Assembly (NCBI RefSeq): GCF_025370775.1
Contig: NZ_JAMXEX010000010.1
Location: 156,007 to 220,006, forward strand
Origin: Ancylothrix sp. D3o
Lineage (GTDB): Bacteria > Cyanobacteriota > Cyanobacteriia > Cyanobacteriales > Oscillatoriaceae
DNA length: 64,000 bases
Direction of reading: 5' to 3'
Each line of letters opens with the position of its first letter. Position 1 is the first letter of the stretch. Below are positions 25,545-34,409 of the stretch, piece after piece. A program made the translations under genes and the position numbers. The notes below the pieces were generated by a model. That model was not told the DNA's origin and did no database searches. It worked only from the letters and a program-made list of their open reading frames with translations.

Positions 25545-25887
25545 GATGGTCTTATCCTATAATTTTTCTGCCATTATTCCTTGTATTGTAAAAAAAATTT
25601 AATTTTCCGACTTCATCCTTCTGAAAGATTTAGCCACTAGAAAAACCCTAGCAATTTAGCCTTTAAATAATTACCCCTTTTGATAGATGAATCCCTAAAT
25701 TATTTTTCTAGCCCAGCCACAAACCTCTGTAAACATTGAATTTACGTTTGTTGATCTGTATCTTTGAGAATAAGCTAGGGGTGGTGAGAGCGATCTCAAC
25801 TCTTATAACCAACGATAGATATAATTAATAAAAATTTTCGATACAATAAATTTCAAATACAGAATTTACCCAACAAAAAAAACCCTT
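25545..25887. other. Divergent promoter region, no gene
   Basis: This AT-rich 343-base stretch lies between divergently oriented genes. No ORF, repeat or stable hairpin stands out. Candidate -10 elements such as TATAAT-like ATATAATTA near 25821 were noted but no paired -35 could be fixed. Confidence 0.4.
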
Positions 25888-26502
25888 ATGACTTCTTATT
25901 CAGAACGAACAGGCAATCAACTTTCTGATCCCGCAATTATTAATCCCGTTGTTGATTACCATGATCGAGTTCGCTGGGGCCCAATTATCGGCGGAATTGT
26001 TATTGCTATTAGCACCCAGCTAATCTTAAGCGCATTGGGAGCCGCGATTGGACTCAGTGCCGGTGCGAGTGGTGCTAATGCAGGAAACGTCGGTTTAGGA
26101 GTAGGAATTTGGTCAATTATTAGCTTACTGATTTCCCTGTTTTTAGGTAGTTGGGTAATGGCGCTTTCTTGCGGCCCAATGAACAAAAAAACAGCCCTTT
26201 TAAATGCAGCTATTTTGTGGGGAACCACGTTAGCTTTGAGTTCTTGGTTATTAGTCAGCGGCATTTCTGGTCTTTTTGGAGCAGTGGCTTCTAATGCCGG
26301 CGAAATTGCAAATCAAGTGCAACAACCAGGAGGCGTTAATATTCCCAACCAAGCCCCTAATGTAAGCATAAACGATGCTCGCAACGCCGCAGCAAATACT
26401 GCTAAAGGTGCATGGTCATTTTTATTTGGTTCCTTACTTGGTTTAATTTCCTCAATGATTGGTGCTTCCGTGGGCGCTCGCAAACCTCGCGTTTATTCCT
26501 AA
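25888..26502 (+). CDS. Four-helix integral membrane protein of unknown function
   Basis: This 204-residue protein has four hydrophobic segments: about residues 31-60, 68-92, 103-130 and 172-195. Glycine-rich stretches (GGIVIAISTQ; SAGASGANAGNVGLGVG) lie in the first two. A polar loop with Asn/Pro repeats covers 140-165. No family is assigned with confidence. It is divergent from the PRC-barrel gene, which suggests a shared stress or envelope context. It ends in a hairpin at 26551. Confidence 0.72.
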   Translation: MTSYSERTGNQLSDPAIINPVVDYHDRVRWGPIIGGIVIAISTQLILSALGAAIGLSAGASGANAGNVGLGVGIWSIISLLISLFLGSWVMALSCGPMNKKTALLNAAILWGTTLALSSWLLVSGISGLFGAVASNAGEIANQVQQPGGVNIPNQAPNVSINDARNAAANTAKGAWSFLFGSLLGLISSMIGASVGARKPRVYS

Positions 26503-26550
26503 AAATCCCCAATAAAATACAATGCGCTCCTCATCTTTGCATTCGCCAAA

Positions 26551-26583
26551 CTCCGACAAATACAACCATTGTCGGAGTATTTT
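26551..26583 (+). terminator. Probable terminator after the membrane protein gene
   Basis: CTCCGACAA-9 bases-TTGTCGGAG followed by TATTTTGT. A perfect 9-bp stem with a moderately T-rich tail. Confidence 0.65.
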
Positions 26584-26689
26584 GTAGCCTTTATTTTTTG
26601 TAACCGGCTGGCAAACTAAGTCAAGAGATAGAGGCAAAACTTTTAATCTTTAAATACGATAAACAAGAAAGTTTGTGTAGCCAGCATTT

Positions 26690-27700
26690 ATGACTTTCCA
26701 AACATCCGTTGCAACAGCGTGGCAAAAAGTGCAAAACATGGGCAATAGCTTAATTGTGTTGTTGCCAAATTTGATTTTAGCCACCATCGTTTTCTTCATC
26801 TTTTTTTTCATAGCAAGGGTGTTGAAATACAGCGTTAAACGCCTGACACGCCGGCACCGGCAAGCCAGAAATTTAGGATTAGTTCTCGGTCGTTTGTCGC
26901 AAGGCATCACGATTTTAATAGGTCTATTTGTTGCCCTTTCCATCGTCATACCTTCCTTCAAAGCCGGAGATTTAATTCAACTGCTGGGAATCAGTGGAGT
27001 TGCTATTGGTTTTGCCTTCCGCGACATTTTGCAAAACTTCCTCGCCGGCATTTTAATTTTATTAACCGAACCGTTTCAAATTGACGACCAAATTGTCTAT
27101 AAAGGTTTTGAGGGAACCGTCGAGAATATTCAAACTCGCGCCACCACCATTAAAACCTATGACGGACGCCGAATTGTCATTCCCAACTCAGAACTTTTTA
27201 CCAATGCCGTGATGGTTAATACCGCCTTTGAACACCGCAGAGTCGAGTATGATATTGGCATTGGTTACGGTGATGATATTCACAAAGCCAAGCAATTAAT
27301 TTTAGAAGCAATTGCCAGCGTAGACGAAGTATTAAAAAATCCCGCTCCCGATGCTTTGGTGATGGAACTTGCAGGTAGTACGGTCGATATTCGTGCTCGT
27401 TGGTGGGTGAATCCACCCAACCGCGCCAGCACCTTAGATTCCCGCGACAAAGTATTAACAGCCATTAAAAACAAACTGATGAAAAATGGAATTGATTTGC
27501 CATTTCCAACCCAACAAATATTATTTCATGATCAAACCGAAGAAACCGATGGAGATCGCAGCCGGCAACGCGAAGGATGGCCCGCCGGCCAGGGAAATGT
27601 GCCAAAACCACGCAGCATTGGCGGTTCTCTGAGAAAACTAGCGGAAATGCGATCCCAAACAAACGGTAACAGTAGCATTGAAAACCAAAATCACGAATGA
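26690..27700 (+). CDS. MscS-family mechanosensitive ion channel
   Basis: This 336-residue protein has three N-terminal membrane helices. The pore-lining third helix and following beta domain are recognised by GISGVAIGFAFRDILQNFLAGILIL near residues 103-127 and DDQIVYKGFEGTVENIQTRATTI near 136-158. The VIPNSEL motif follows. This is the core MscS domain set. The C-terminal 60 residues are hydrophilic and low complexity. It probably acts as an osmotic-downshock release valve in the inner membrane. Confidence 0.9.
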   Translation: MTFQTSVATAWQKVQNMGNSLIVLLPNLILATIVFFIFFFIARVLKYSVKRLTRRHRQARNLGLVLGRLSQGITILIGLFVALSIVIPSFKAGDLIQLLGISGVAIGFAFRDILQNFLAGILILLTEPFQIDDQIVYKGFEGTVENIQTRATTIKTYDGRRIVIPNSELFTNAVMVNTAFEHRRVEYDIGIGYGDDIHKAKQLILEAIASVDEVLKNPAPDALVMELAGSTVDIRARWWVNPPNRASTLDSRDKVLTAIKNKLMKNGIDLPFPTQQILFHDQTEETDGDRSRQREGWPAGQGNVPKPRSIGGSLRKLAEMRSQTNGNSSIENQNHE

Positions 27701-27719
27701 AAGTTAAGCTTTTTAAGCT

Positions 27720-28068
27720 TTGGGATTTCTTCTCGCTGTCAAACAATTTCCCTCGGCTTATCGCTATGACAAAAATAACTTTGTGCGGGTGATTGTTGAG
27801 CCGGTAACATTTAGTGGGGTTATTGATGCTGCTTTTAATCAAATTCGCCAATATGGAAGCACAAGTGTAGCGGTAATGATTCATTTTTTAGAGGCAATTG
27901 CCACCATTGCAGAACGCACAAGCAACCAAAAAAAACAGCATTTGTTTATTGCACTATGCCACTGCAATTGAGCGAGCAAGACGGCAAATTTATGAACAGT
28001 TAGATCGGCAAGATATTGAAGAGCGCTATCCAGCAGCATTACGAGCCATTGAACACAGTCAAAAATAG
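27720..28068 (+). pseudogene. DUF2254 membrane-protein gene, C-terminal fragment with frameshift
   Basis: From TTG 27720 the frame reads GFLLAVKQFPSAYRYDKNNF and then FNQIRQYGSTSVAVMIHFLEAIATIAE. This has the character of the C-terminal soluble end of DUF2254 proteins. The frame shifts at a run of eight A bases near 27928-27935. Reading the next frame continues with IERARRQIYEQLDRQDIEER to a stop at 28068. The membrane-spanning N-terminal half is absent. It looks like a remnant truncated on the 5' side, and no IS element is next to it. Confidence 0.6.
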
Positions 28069-28103
28069 CTTTTAAATTAGGTAATTATCAGACTCCAAAT
28101 ATT

Positions 28104-28904
28104 ATGAGCCATCAAACTACCTCAGAAAAAAGTACATTAAAACAAGAACGCTGGGAAGTTCTCGAACAACTTGAGGACTGGCTAGAAACGCCCATGTTTT
28201 TGTTGGGTTTTGCCTGGCTGGCGCTTTTGGGAATTGATTTAATTTTTGGGTTAAATCCTTTTTTGGAAACAATTAGTAATTTGATATGGATTTTGTTTAT
28301 TGTAGATTTTATTGTCAAATTCACTTTAGCTCCAAATAAATTAAGTTATTTGAGAGCCAATTGGCTAACAGCATTTTCCTTATTATTACCGGCATTGCGT
28401 TTATTTAGAGCCGTGCGAGTTTTTCAAATTTTAAGAGCAGCGCGAGGACTGCGTTTAGTGCGCGTGATTAGTTCTCTTAACCGGGGAATGCGAACGCTGA
28501 GAGCAAGTATGAGCCGCCGAGGTTTCGGTTATGTAATCGCGCTAACATTGGTAGTGACACTAATCGGATCGGCGGGAATGTATGCCTTTGAAAAAGACAC
28601 GACAGAGGGTTTTAAAGATTACGGAACGGCGCTTTGGTGGACGGCGATGGTGATGACAACAATGGGGTCAGAATCTTGGCCAAAAACAGCAGAAGGACGG
28701 GTACTTTGCCTGGTTTTATCGCTTTATGGATTCGCTGTTTTTGGGTATGTAACGGCGGCGTTGGCGACGTTTTTTGTGGGGCGAGATGCAGAAGATGAGC
28801 AAGCAGAAGTGGCCGGTGCAAAGGCTCTTGCAGCATTACATCAAGAAATTACAGCCATGAGAGCAGAAATTCAAGTGCTTTTGCAGCAAAAATCGGATGC
28901 TTAA
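28104..28904 (+). CDS. Voltage-gated-type ion channel, non-canonical selectivity filter
   Basis: This 266-residue protein has the six-segment channel layout. S1-S3 span about residues 30-75. An Arg-rich S4 (ALRLFRAVRVFQILRAARGLRLVRV) covers about 97-121. S5 lies near 141-160, the pore loop near 175-192 and S6 near 200-224. The pore loop reads MTTMGSESWP where potassium channels have TTVGYGD, so classical potassium selectivity is unlikely. A C-terminal coiled-coil-like tail follows (ALHQEITAMRAEIQVLLQQK). Confidence 0.85.
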   Translation: MSHQTTSEKSTLKQERWEVLEQLEDWLETPMFLLGFAWLALLGIDLIFGLNPFLETISNLIWILFIVDFIVKFTLAPNKLSYLRANWLTAFSLLLPALRLFRAVRVFQILRAARGLRLVRVISSLNRGMRTLRASMSRRGFGYVIALTLVVTLIGSAGMYAFEKDTTEGFKDYGTALWWTAMVMTTMGSESWPKTAEGRVLCLVLSLYGFAVFGYVTAALATFFVGRDAEDEQAEVAGAKALAALHQEITAMRAEIQVLLQQKSDA

Positions 28905-28946
28905 AGAAAGTTTGTTCGATTTTAACGCTTGGAGGAATCTAAAATT

Positions 28947-29714
28947 ATGTTACTTGTTGCAGAATCTTCGAGTTTGATTTACCTTCCGTTTTTGTCAGGA
29001 ATAATGGCCTTAATTCTTGCCATTATTCACATTTTTTCAGGAAAATTGCTTTTTTTAAAAGGAATTCCTCGCAACGCATGGCTTTCGATTGGAAGCGGCG
29101 TCTCAGTTGCCTATATTTTTGTCCATATTTTACCCGAACTCAGCGAAGCGCAGGAGACGGTTAATCAGGCGACTGAGCAAGTTTTGGGGTTTTTGGAGCA
29201 CCATGTTTACCTTGTTGCCTTGTTAGGAATGAGTTCATTTTATGGTTTAGAAAAAGCCGCATTAAGGTCACGAAACCGCAATCAAAAAGCGGGAAACGGA
29301 GATGTAACAGAACCAGAGATTTTTTGGCTACATATTGCTTTTTTTGCTGTTTATAATGCCTTGATTGGTTATTTGTTAGTTCACCGAGAAGAACCAGGTT
29401 TGCTGAGTCTGTTGTTGTTCTTCTTGGCAATGGCTTTACATTTTGTTGTCAATGATTATGGCTTGCGGGAAAATCATAAACACATTTATGATCATGTAGG
29501 CCGGTGGATTTTGGCCGCAGCGATTATTGCCGGTTGGGCGATTGGAATAGGCACAGAAATTGATAAGAATTCTCTGGCATTACTTTTTGCTTTTTTAGCC
29601 GGCGGTGTGGTTTTGAATGCGCTTAAAGAAGAATTACCCGAAAATAGGGAAAGCCGGTTCTGGGCGTTTGCTTTGGGTGCGGCGATTTATGCCACTTTAC
29701 TGATAGCTATTTAA
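28947..29714 (+). CDS. ZIP-like integral membrane protein
   Basis: The ATG at 28947 follows GGAGG by eleven bases; the upstream TTG in frame is less likely. About seven to eight membrane segments fill the 255 residues. A His/Glu motif (IFVHILPELSEAQE) in an early helix and ALHFVVNDYGLRENHKH later resemble the metal-binding helices of ZIP transporters. The protein is probably a divalent-metal permease or a relative without transport function. It is transcribed in the same direction 24 bases after the channel gene. Confidence 0.68.
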   Translation: MLLVAESSSLIYLPFLSGIMALILAIIHIFSGKLLFLKGIPRNAWLSIGSGVSVAYIFVHILPELSEAQETVNQATEQVLGFLEHHVYLVALLGMSSFYGLEKAALRSRNRNQKAGNGDVTEPEIFWLHIAFFAVYNALIGYLLVHREEPGLLSLLLFFLAMALHFVVNDYGLRENHKHIYDHVGRWILAAAIIAGWAIGIGTEIDKNSLALLFAFLAGGVVLNALKEELPENRESRFWAFALGAAIYATLLIAI

Positions 29715-29733
29715 GCAAAAATGCTGGCTTTAA

Positions 29734-30303
29734 TTAATCATGCTGAAGCCAACTTAACAGCCCCAAAGAAGTAACTACACCCACAAAATGAGCCGCAATT
29801 CCATTAAGATTTGCCACAACTACAAAAACATCTAAAGCCCGAATAATTCGGTTAGCATCGGTGATAGCAACTCCGGGGGGTTGGGACACAGATTTTGCCA
29901 CCAAAACCCCCACCGTTGAACCGGCACCTAAAATACCTAATAAAATTCCCACTAAACTCACAATTACTGCCAAACGTAGCATTTTAAGGGTATCGCTTTT
30001 ACTGGGATGATCTTCAATATTAGGTTTTGCTAAACCTTTGGCGATTCGAGTGTAGCGATAGGCAAAAAAGATATTCGCAAAAAGCGCAAAAACAGCACAA
30101 CAAGCCCAAAAAATACCGATACTAATTCCGGGGTTTAATTCCGTGCTAAAATTTCGCCCAGAACTCGCAAAAATTAACACTAATCCTGACCCAAGAGTAA
30201 AAGCTAACTCCACCCAAAAAGCAAGCCAACCAAGGGCACGAAATGCGCTGATAATTCTTTGTTTAGTTGGACTGATGGAGTAGGTTTCTTGTTGAGTTTG
30301 CAT
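29734..30303 (-). CDS. DUF3611 family membrane protein
   Basis: This protein of about 189 residues has four membrane segments: near residues 30-50, 65-85, 113-135 and 165-185. The segment FRALGWLAFWVELAFTLGSG and later PPGVAITDANRIIRALDVFV match the cyanobacterial/plastid DUF3611 family. The ATG at 30303 (QTQQETYSISP) is preferred to an ATG seven codons upstream. It is convergent with the ZIP-like gene. Function unknown. Confidence 0.8.
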   Translation of the reverse strand: MQTQQETYSISPTKQRIISAFRALGWLAFWVELAFTLGSGLVLIFASSGRNFSTELNPGISIGIFWACCAVFALFANIFFAYRYTRIAKGLAKPNIEDHPSKSDTLKMLRLAVIVSLVGILLGILGAGSTVGVLVAKSVSQPPGVAITDANRIIRALDVFVVVANLNGIAAHFVGVVTSLGLLSWLQHD

Positions 30304-30566
30304 AGGTTTTTTGGGTGGCTGCACTTATGTTGAATTTTACAGCGCCGGCCAAATTTATGCCTCCGTCTGGGGAAAGAATATTGTCTATAAAAGCTTTATT
30401 CCCTAAGTTGGGTTAAGCATAGTAAAAAACCCAACAACCGCCGATTACTCGCTTTTTTCAAGCAACAATTTGCTTAAAAAGTACCCGTGTTGCACGCCGT
30501 ACAATAATGCAAGAAAAATTGAGCGCTGTCCCCACAATTTGCTAAACTCCAATTTCAGAGAGTTTA

Positions 30567-31802
30567 ATGGGGAATTGCGCCCCTGGTGGCAAAGTGGCTC
30601 AAACTGCACAAAAAAACGATTTTTCATGGTCTTTTTGGCCGGTACTTCCAATTTATCCCTACCGTGAGCGGCGCACAATTTGTCAAGAAGTCGTCAAAGA
30701 TGCGATTTGGACATTTGACCAGATACAAGGTATATTCTACGTTGTAGTCCCCATTCGCATGACGGTGGTAAAGCTGGAAGAAGGCGGTTTGCTAGTGTAT
30801 GCTCCAGTAGCACCCACCGGCGAATGTCTGCGACTGATGCGAGAGTTAGAAGCGAAACATGGTGAAGTTAAGTATATTATTTTGCCCACAATTTCTGGTT
30901 TAGAACATAAAGTTTTTGTGGGCCCCTTTGCGCGATTTTTTAAAAAAGCACAAGTTTATGTTGCACCTTCTCAGTGGAGTTTTCCATTAAATTTACCTTT
31001 AACTTGGCTTGGTTTTCCCCGCCAACGCACGCATATTTTGCCAGAAGATTGCAGCGAAACTCCGTTTGCTAATCAATTTAATTATGCAATATTAGGGCCC
31101 GTTTATTTAGGCCCAGGCCGGTTTGCAGAAGTAGCTTTTTTTGATAAGCGAACCAGCACATTATTAGTCGCAGATTCGATAGTTTCGATTCCCGAAAATC
31201 CGCCTCCTATTGTGCAAATTAACCCCTATGCTTTGCTTTATCATGCAAAGGAAAATGCAGCAGATATTATCGAAGACACACAAGAAAGCCGGCGTAAAGG
31301 ATGGCAGAGAATTTGTTTATTTGCTATGTATTTTAACCCCAGCGTTTTAGACGTTCCCACCTGGAAAGAAGCATGGCAAGATGCTGGCAAAGCAAAGGAT
31401 CGTTCCAGACAAGGTTATTTTGGTTTATTTCCCTTTAAATGGCAGCCAGACTGGAAACGCGCCTTTGATGCGTTGAGAGGCGATGGCCGGTTATTTGTTG
31501 CACCGATTCTGCAAACGCTGATATTAAATCGTGCACCCAAAGAAACAATAGACTGGGCAAATTTAGTGGCCGGTTGGAATTTTGAGAGAATTATTCCCTG
31601 TCATTTTGATGCCCCCATTAACGCAACACCACAACAGTTTAGACAAGCCTTTTCTTTCCTAGAAAAACACCCTGCCATTAGTGCCGGCTTGTTTGCAACT
31701 GATACTTATCCTTTGCCAGAAATTGAGTTTAAATTGTTGAGAGCAATTGATCAAGGCTTGAGTAAATCAGGAATCGTGCCCGCATCCAAAGAAAAAATAT
31801 AA
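30567..31802 (+). CDS. DUF4336 family protein
   Basis: This 411-residue protein shows the DUF4336 hallmarks SFWPVLPIYPYRERRTICQ near the N-terminus, ILPTISGLEHKVFVGPFARF in the middle and IIPCHFDAPI near residue 345. The overall fold resembles metallo-beta-lactamase-like proteins without the HxHxDH motif, so it is probably not a metallohydrolase. The GTAAAA/PolyA leader has no clear site; the N-terminus could be shorter. Cyanobacterial and plastid distribution. Function unknown. Confidence 0.82.
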   Translation: MGNCAPGGKVAQTAQKNDFSWSFWPVLPIYPYRERRTICQEVVKDAIWTFDQIQGIFYVVVPIRMTVVKLEEGGLLVYAPVAPTGECLRLMRELEAKHGEVKYIILPTISGLEHKVFVGPFARFFKKAQVYVAPSQWSFPLNLPLTWLGFPRQRTHILPEDCSETPFANQFNYAILGPVYLGPGRFAEVAFFDKRTSTLLVADSIVSIPENPPPIVQINPYALLYHAKENAADIIEDTQESRRKGWQRICLFAMYFNPSVLDVPTWKEAWQDAGKAKDRSRQGYFGLFPFKWQPDWKRAFDALRGDGRLFVAPILQTLILNRAPKETIDWANLVAGWNFERIIPCHFDAPINATPQQFRQAFSFLEKHPAISAGLFATDTYPLPEIEFKLLRAIDQGLSKSGIVPASKEKI

Positions 31803-31821
31803 CCCCCCGACAAAAAAATCA

Positions 31822-31850
31822 ACTTATCTGCGTTCATCTGCGGTTTAAAA
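31822..31850. repeat. CTGCGTTCATCTGCGGTTTA repeat (third copy)
   Basis: The reverse complement reads AAACCGCAGATGAACGCAGA, matching the copies at 7501 and 14779. It lies downstream of DUF4336. Confidence 0.7.
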
Positions 31851-31870
31851 AACCCAAACTTTCAACATAA

Positions 31871-31889
31871 GGCCGGCCTGAAACCGGCC
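31871..31889. terminator. Hairpin GGCCGG/CCGGCC between convergent genes
   Basis: GGCCGG-CCTGAAA-CCGGCC is a six-pair stem followed on the plus strand by CAAAAAA and on the minus strand by TTATG. It may stop both transcripts; it has no strong T-run. Confidence 0.45.
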
Positions 31890-31897
31890 CAAAAAAC

Positions 31898-33409
31898 CTA
31901 CCCTAAAAACAACTTATAAGCCGGATTCTCACTTTCATCCCAATACTGATAACCAAGCGAATCAAGAAAAGCCTGCCATTCCTGCATTTCCTCCGGCGGA
32001 ACTTGCATACCCACAGCAATACGCCCATAATCAGCACCATTATTGCGATAATGGAACATACTAATATTCCAATTTGGACTCATAGAAGCCACAAACTTCA
32101 TCAAAGCACCCGGACGTTCTGGAAACTCAAAACGATACAATAATTCATGGTGAGCAAGCGGCGATCTTCCCCCTACCATGTGCCGTAAATGTAACTTCGT
32201 CAACTCATCATCCGTTAAATCAATCGTCCTTAAACCTTGCGCCTCAAAACTCTCCACAATCTTCACTGCATCCGCACGATTTTGAATTTGCACCCCCACA
32301 AAAATATGTGCTTCTTTTTCCTCAGCAATACGGTAATTAAACTCCGTTAAATTTCGGCGTCCTAAACAATCACAAAACTTACGCAAACTCCCCCGTTTTT
32401 CAGGAATCGTCACCGCAAAAATAGCCTCCCGCCGTTCCCCTAATTCCGCACGTTCTGCCACAAAACGAAGCCGGTCAAAATTCATATTTGCACCGCAAGC
32501 AACCGCCACTAAACTTTGCCCCTCAATTTGCTCGCGTTCTACATAAGCTTTTGCCCCCGCAACAGCCAAAGCACCAGCCGGTTCCAAAATTGATCTTGTA
32601 TCTTCAAAAACATCCTTAATCGCCGCACAAGTGTCATCCGTATCCACTAAAATAATCTCATCCACATATTGCTGACAAAGCCGAAAAGTCTCTTCTCCAA
32701 CTTCCCGAACAGCGACGCCATCTGCAAATAAACCAACTTGCGATAAACGCACCCGATGACCGGCCTTTAAAGATTGATTCATTGCATCAGAATCCACCGG
32801 CTCGACACCAATAATTTTAATTTCAGGACGCAATCTTTTCACATAAGCAGCAATTCCAGAAATCAAACCACCGCCACCAATAGCAACAAAAATAGCATGA
32901 ATTGGTTTTTGATATTGCCGTAAAATTTCCATCCCAATTGTACCCTGGCCGGCAATCACATCCGGGTCATCAAACGGGTGAATAAAAGTTAAATTCTTTT
33001 CCGCTTCTAACTGGCGAGCAAAAGCATAAGCATCATCATAAGTATCCCCATGCAAAACCACTTCTCCGCCGCGAGCTTTCACCGCATTAATTTTAACTTG
33101 AGGCGTAGTTACAGGCATCACAATTATCGCACGAGTACCAAGACGTTTTGCACCCAAAGCCACACCTTGAGCGTGATTGCCGGCGGAGGCTGCAATCACA
33201 CCTTGTGCCAGCAGATCAGGTGGTAATTGTGCCATTTTGTTATAGGCACCGCGCAGTTTAAAAGAAAACACAGACTGCATATCTTCACGTTTGAGCAGCA
33301 GTTTATTGTTGAGCCGTGTTGACAGGTTTGGTGCCACTTCCAGGGGAGTTTCCTGAGCAACATCGTAAACGCGAGCAGTGAGAATTTGAACCAGGTAATC
33401 GCAATACAT
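31898..33409 (-). CDS. ilvA: Biosynthetic threonine ammonia-lyase (threonine deaminase)
   Basis: In this 503-residue PLP enzyme the Schiff-base lysine K51 lies in FSFKLRGAYNK. The glycine-rich phosphate loop GGGGLISG appears near residue 180. The C-terminal 180 residues hold two ACT-like regulatory domains (EFNYRIAEEKEAHIFVGVQI and the closing YRFEFPERPGALMKFV set). It makes 2-oxobutanoate for isoleucine synthesis and should be feedback-inhibited by isoleucine. Confidence 0.93.
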   Translation of the reverse strand: MYCDYLVQILTARVYDVAQETPLEVAPNLSTRLNNKLLLKREDMQSVFSFKLRGAYNKMAQLPPDLLAQGVIAASAGNHAQGVALGAKRLGTRAIIVMPVTTPQVKINAVKARGGEVVLHGDTYDDAYAFARQLEAEKNLTFIHPFDDPDVIAGQGTIGMEILRQYQKPIHAIFVAIGGGGLISGIAAYVKRLRPEIKIIGVEPVDSDAMNQSLKAGHRVRLSQVGLFADGVAVREVGEETFRLCQQYVDEIILVDTDDTCAAIKDVFEDTRSILEPAGALAVAGAKAYVEREQIEGQSLVAVACGANMNFDRLRFVAERAELGERREAIFAVTIPEKRGSLRKFCDCLGRRNLTEFNYRIAEEKEAHIFVGVQIQNRADAVKIVESFEAQGLRTIDLTDDELTKLHLRHMVGGRSPLAHHELLYRFEFPERPGALMKFVASMSPNWNISMFHYRNNGADYGRIAVGMQVPPEEMQEWQAFLDSLGYQYWDESENPAYKLFLG

Positions 33410-33470
33410 AGGTTAAAAGGTTAGGGGCCGGTTGGTTTATAATTTTACTGTATTTGTGACACCGGCTACT

Positions 33471-33860
33471 TTACTGTAAAAATTGAGCGATTTGATAAGC
33501 CAGCACTGCCGAATCCGCCGTTAAAATTATCAACTTATGCTGTAGCGATTGACAAATTAGCAAACGGTCAAATGGATCGCGGTGGAGTGGGGGTAATTTA
33601 ATTAATTGAGCCACACTTGCTTCATCAATTCGTAAGCTTTTTATTTTGTGGAGTTCGCGTTGTTTTGGTAAATAAATTTCTGGAGATTCTGGTAAAGGTA
33701 GTTTTCCCAATTGATATTTAATGATACACTCCCACAATGAAACTACGCTTAAATACACAGTGTTGTTAGACTCTTGAATGTTCTCTCTAAACTTGGCTGA
33801 TAGCTGATTATTCCCGCTAATCAACCAGAGGAATATGTGAGTATCTAATAATAATTGCAT
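33471..33860 (-). CDS. vapC: PIN-domain toxin, VapC family
   Basis: In this 129-residue protein the acidic PIN residues are seen at D6 (LLLDTHIFLW), E44 (LWECIIKYQ) and D95/D98 (HRDPFDRLLI). They form the metal-binding ribonuclease site of VapC toxins. The gene follows its antitoxin after four bases, as in typical TA operons. Predicted target: tRNA or rRNA cleavage, not known here. Confidence 0.87.
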   Translation of the reverse strand: MQLLLDTHIFLWLISGNNQLSAKFRENIQESNNTVYLSVVSLWECIIKYQLGKLPLPESPEIYLPKQRELHKIKSLRIDEASVAQLIKLPPLHRDPFDRLLICQSLQHKLIILTADSAVLAYQIAQFLQ

Positions 33861-33863
33861 CGC

Positions 33864-34097
33864 TTATGAGTTTCCTTCAAAGTCTTGCAAAACCTCTTCA
33901 GGTAATGGATCGTTAAAGTCAGGGGGTACTGTAAACTCTCCCGCTGCAAGTCCAAAAGGACGGGGCTCTTTCGGTTCTTCTAACGGGGCCGGTTGGTTTC
34001 TGCGAGCTTTTGCAAATAAGAGAAAGTCTAATACTTCTTCTACAAGAAAATCAGGAGAATTGTTAATTTCTTCAATGAGTTTTTCTTTGGGAGTCAT
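33864..34097 (-). CDS. DUF2281-type antitoxin of the VapC toxin
   Basis: In this 77-residue protein the N-terminal segment (IEEINNSPDFLVEEVLDFLLFAK) resembles DUF2281 helical antitoxins. The Pro-rich, acidic C-terminus (PPDFNDPLPEEVLQDFEGN) fits an unstructured toxin-binding tail. First gene of the pair; SD context not strong. It would neutralise the adjacent VapC. Confidence 0.78.
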   Translation of the reverse strand: MTPKEKLIEEINNSPDFLVEEVLDFLLFAKARRNQPAPLEEPKEPRPFGLAAGEFTVPPDFNDPLPEEVLQDFEGNS

Positions 34098-34409
34098 TGT
34101 CTGATCTATGTTTTAACTAGCAAGGTGGCAAGTTCCTATAGCAAACGCCTGTAACATACCCAATACCAACATGATATTAGCATTAAGGGTAAGAATCTCA
34201 CTACTTCAAGGAAAGGACAAGACAAAGTGCATCTCCTTGAAAGTATTGGATTTAGTTGATTATAACCATATATCTTTCTTTACAACATCAATGATATCAT
34301 CTATGTTAAACTTACCTCAATGGGATAATCCCAGTCAGAGCGACAGTATCCCATTTCTAAAATTTCTACTCTTATTGCTTTACACACTTACAATACTTTT
34401 AGCTGAATT
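34098..34409. other. Gap before the AIPR gene
   Basis: This 312-base AT-rich stretch holds only a weak 80-codon plus-strand frame (34171-34413) with a hydrophobic end, overlapping the AIPR start by the sequence ATGA. No ribosome-binding site or recognised family supports it. It is a promoter and leader candidate for the AIPR gene. Confidence 0.4.
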
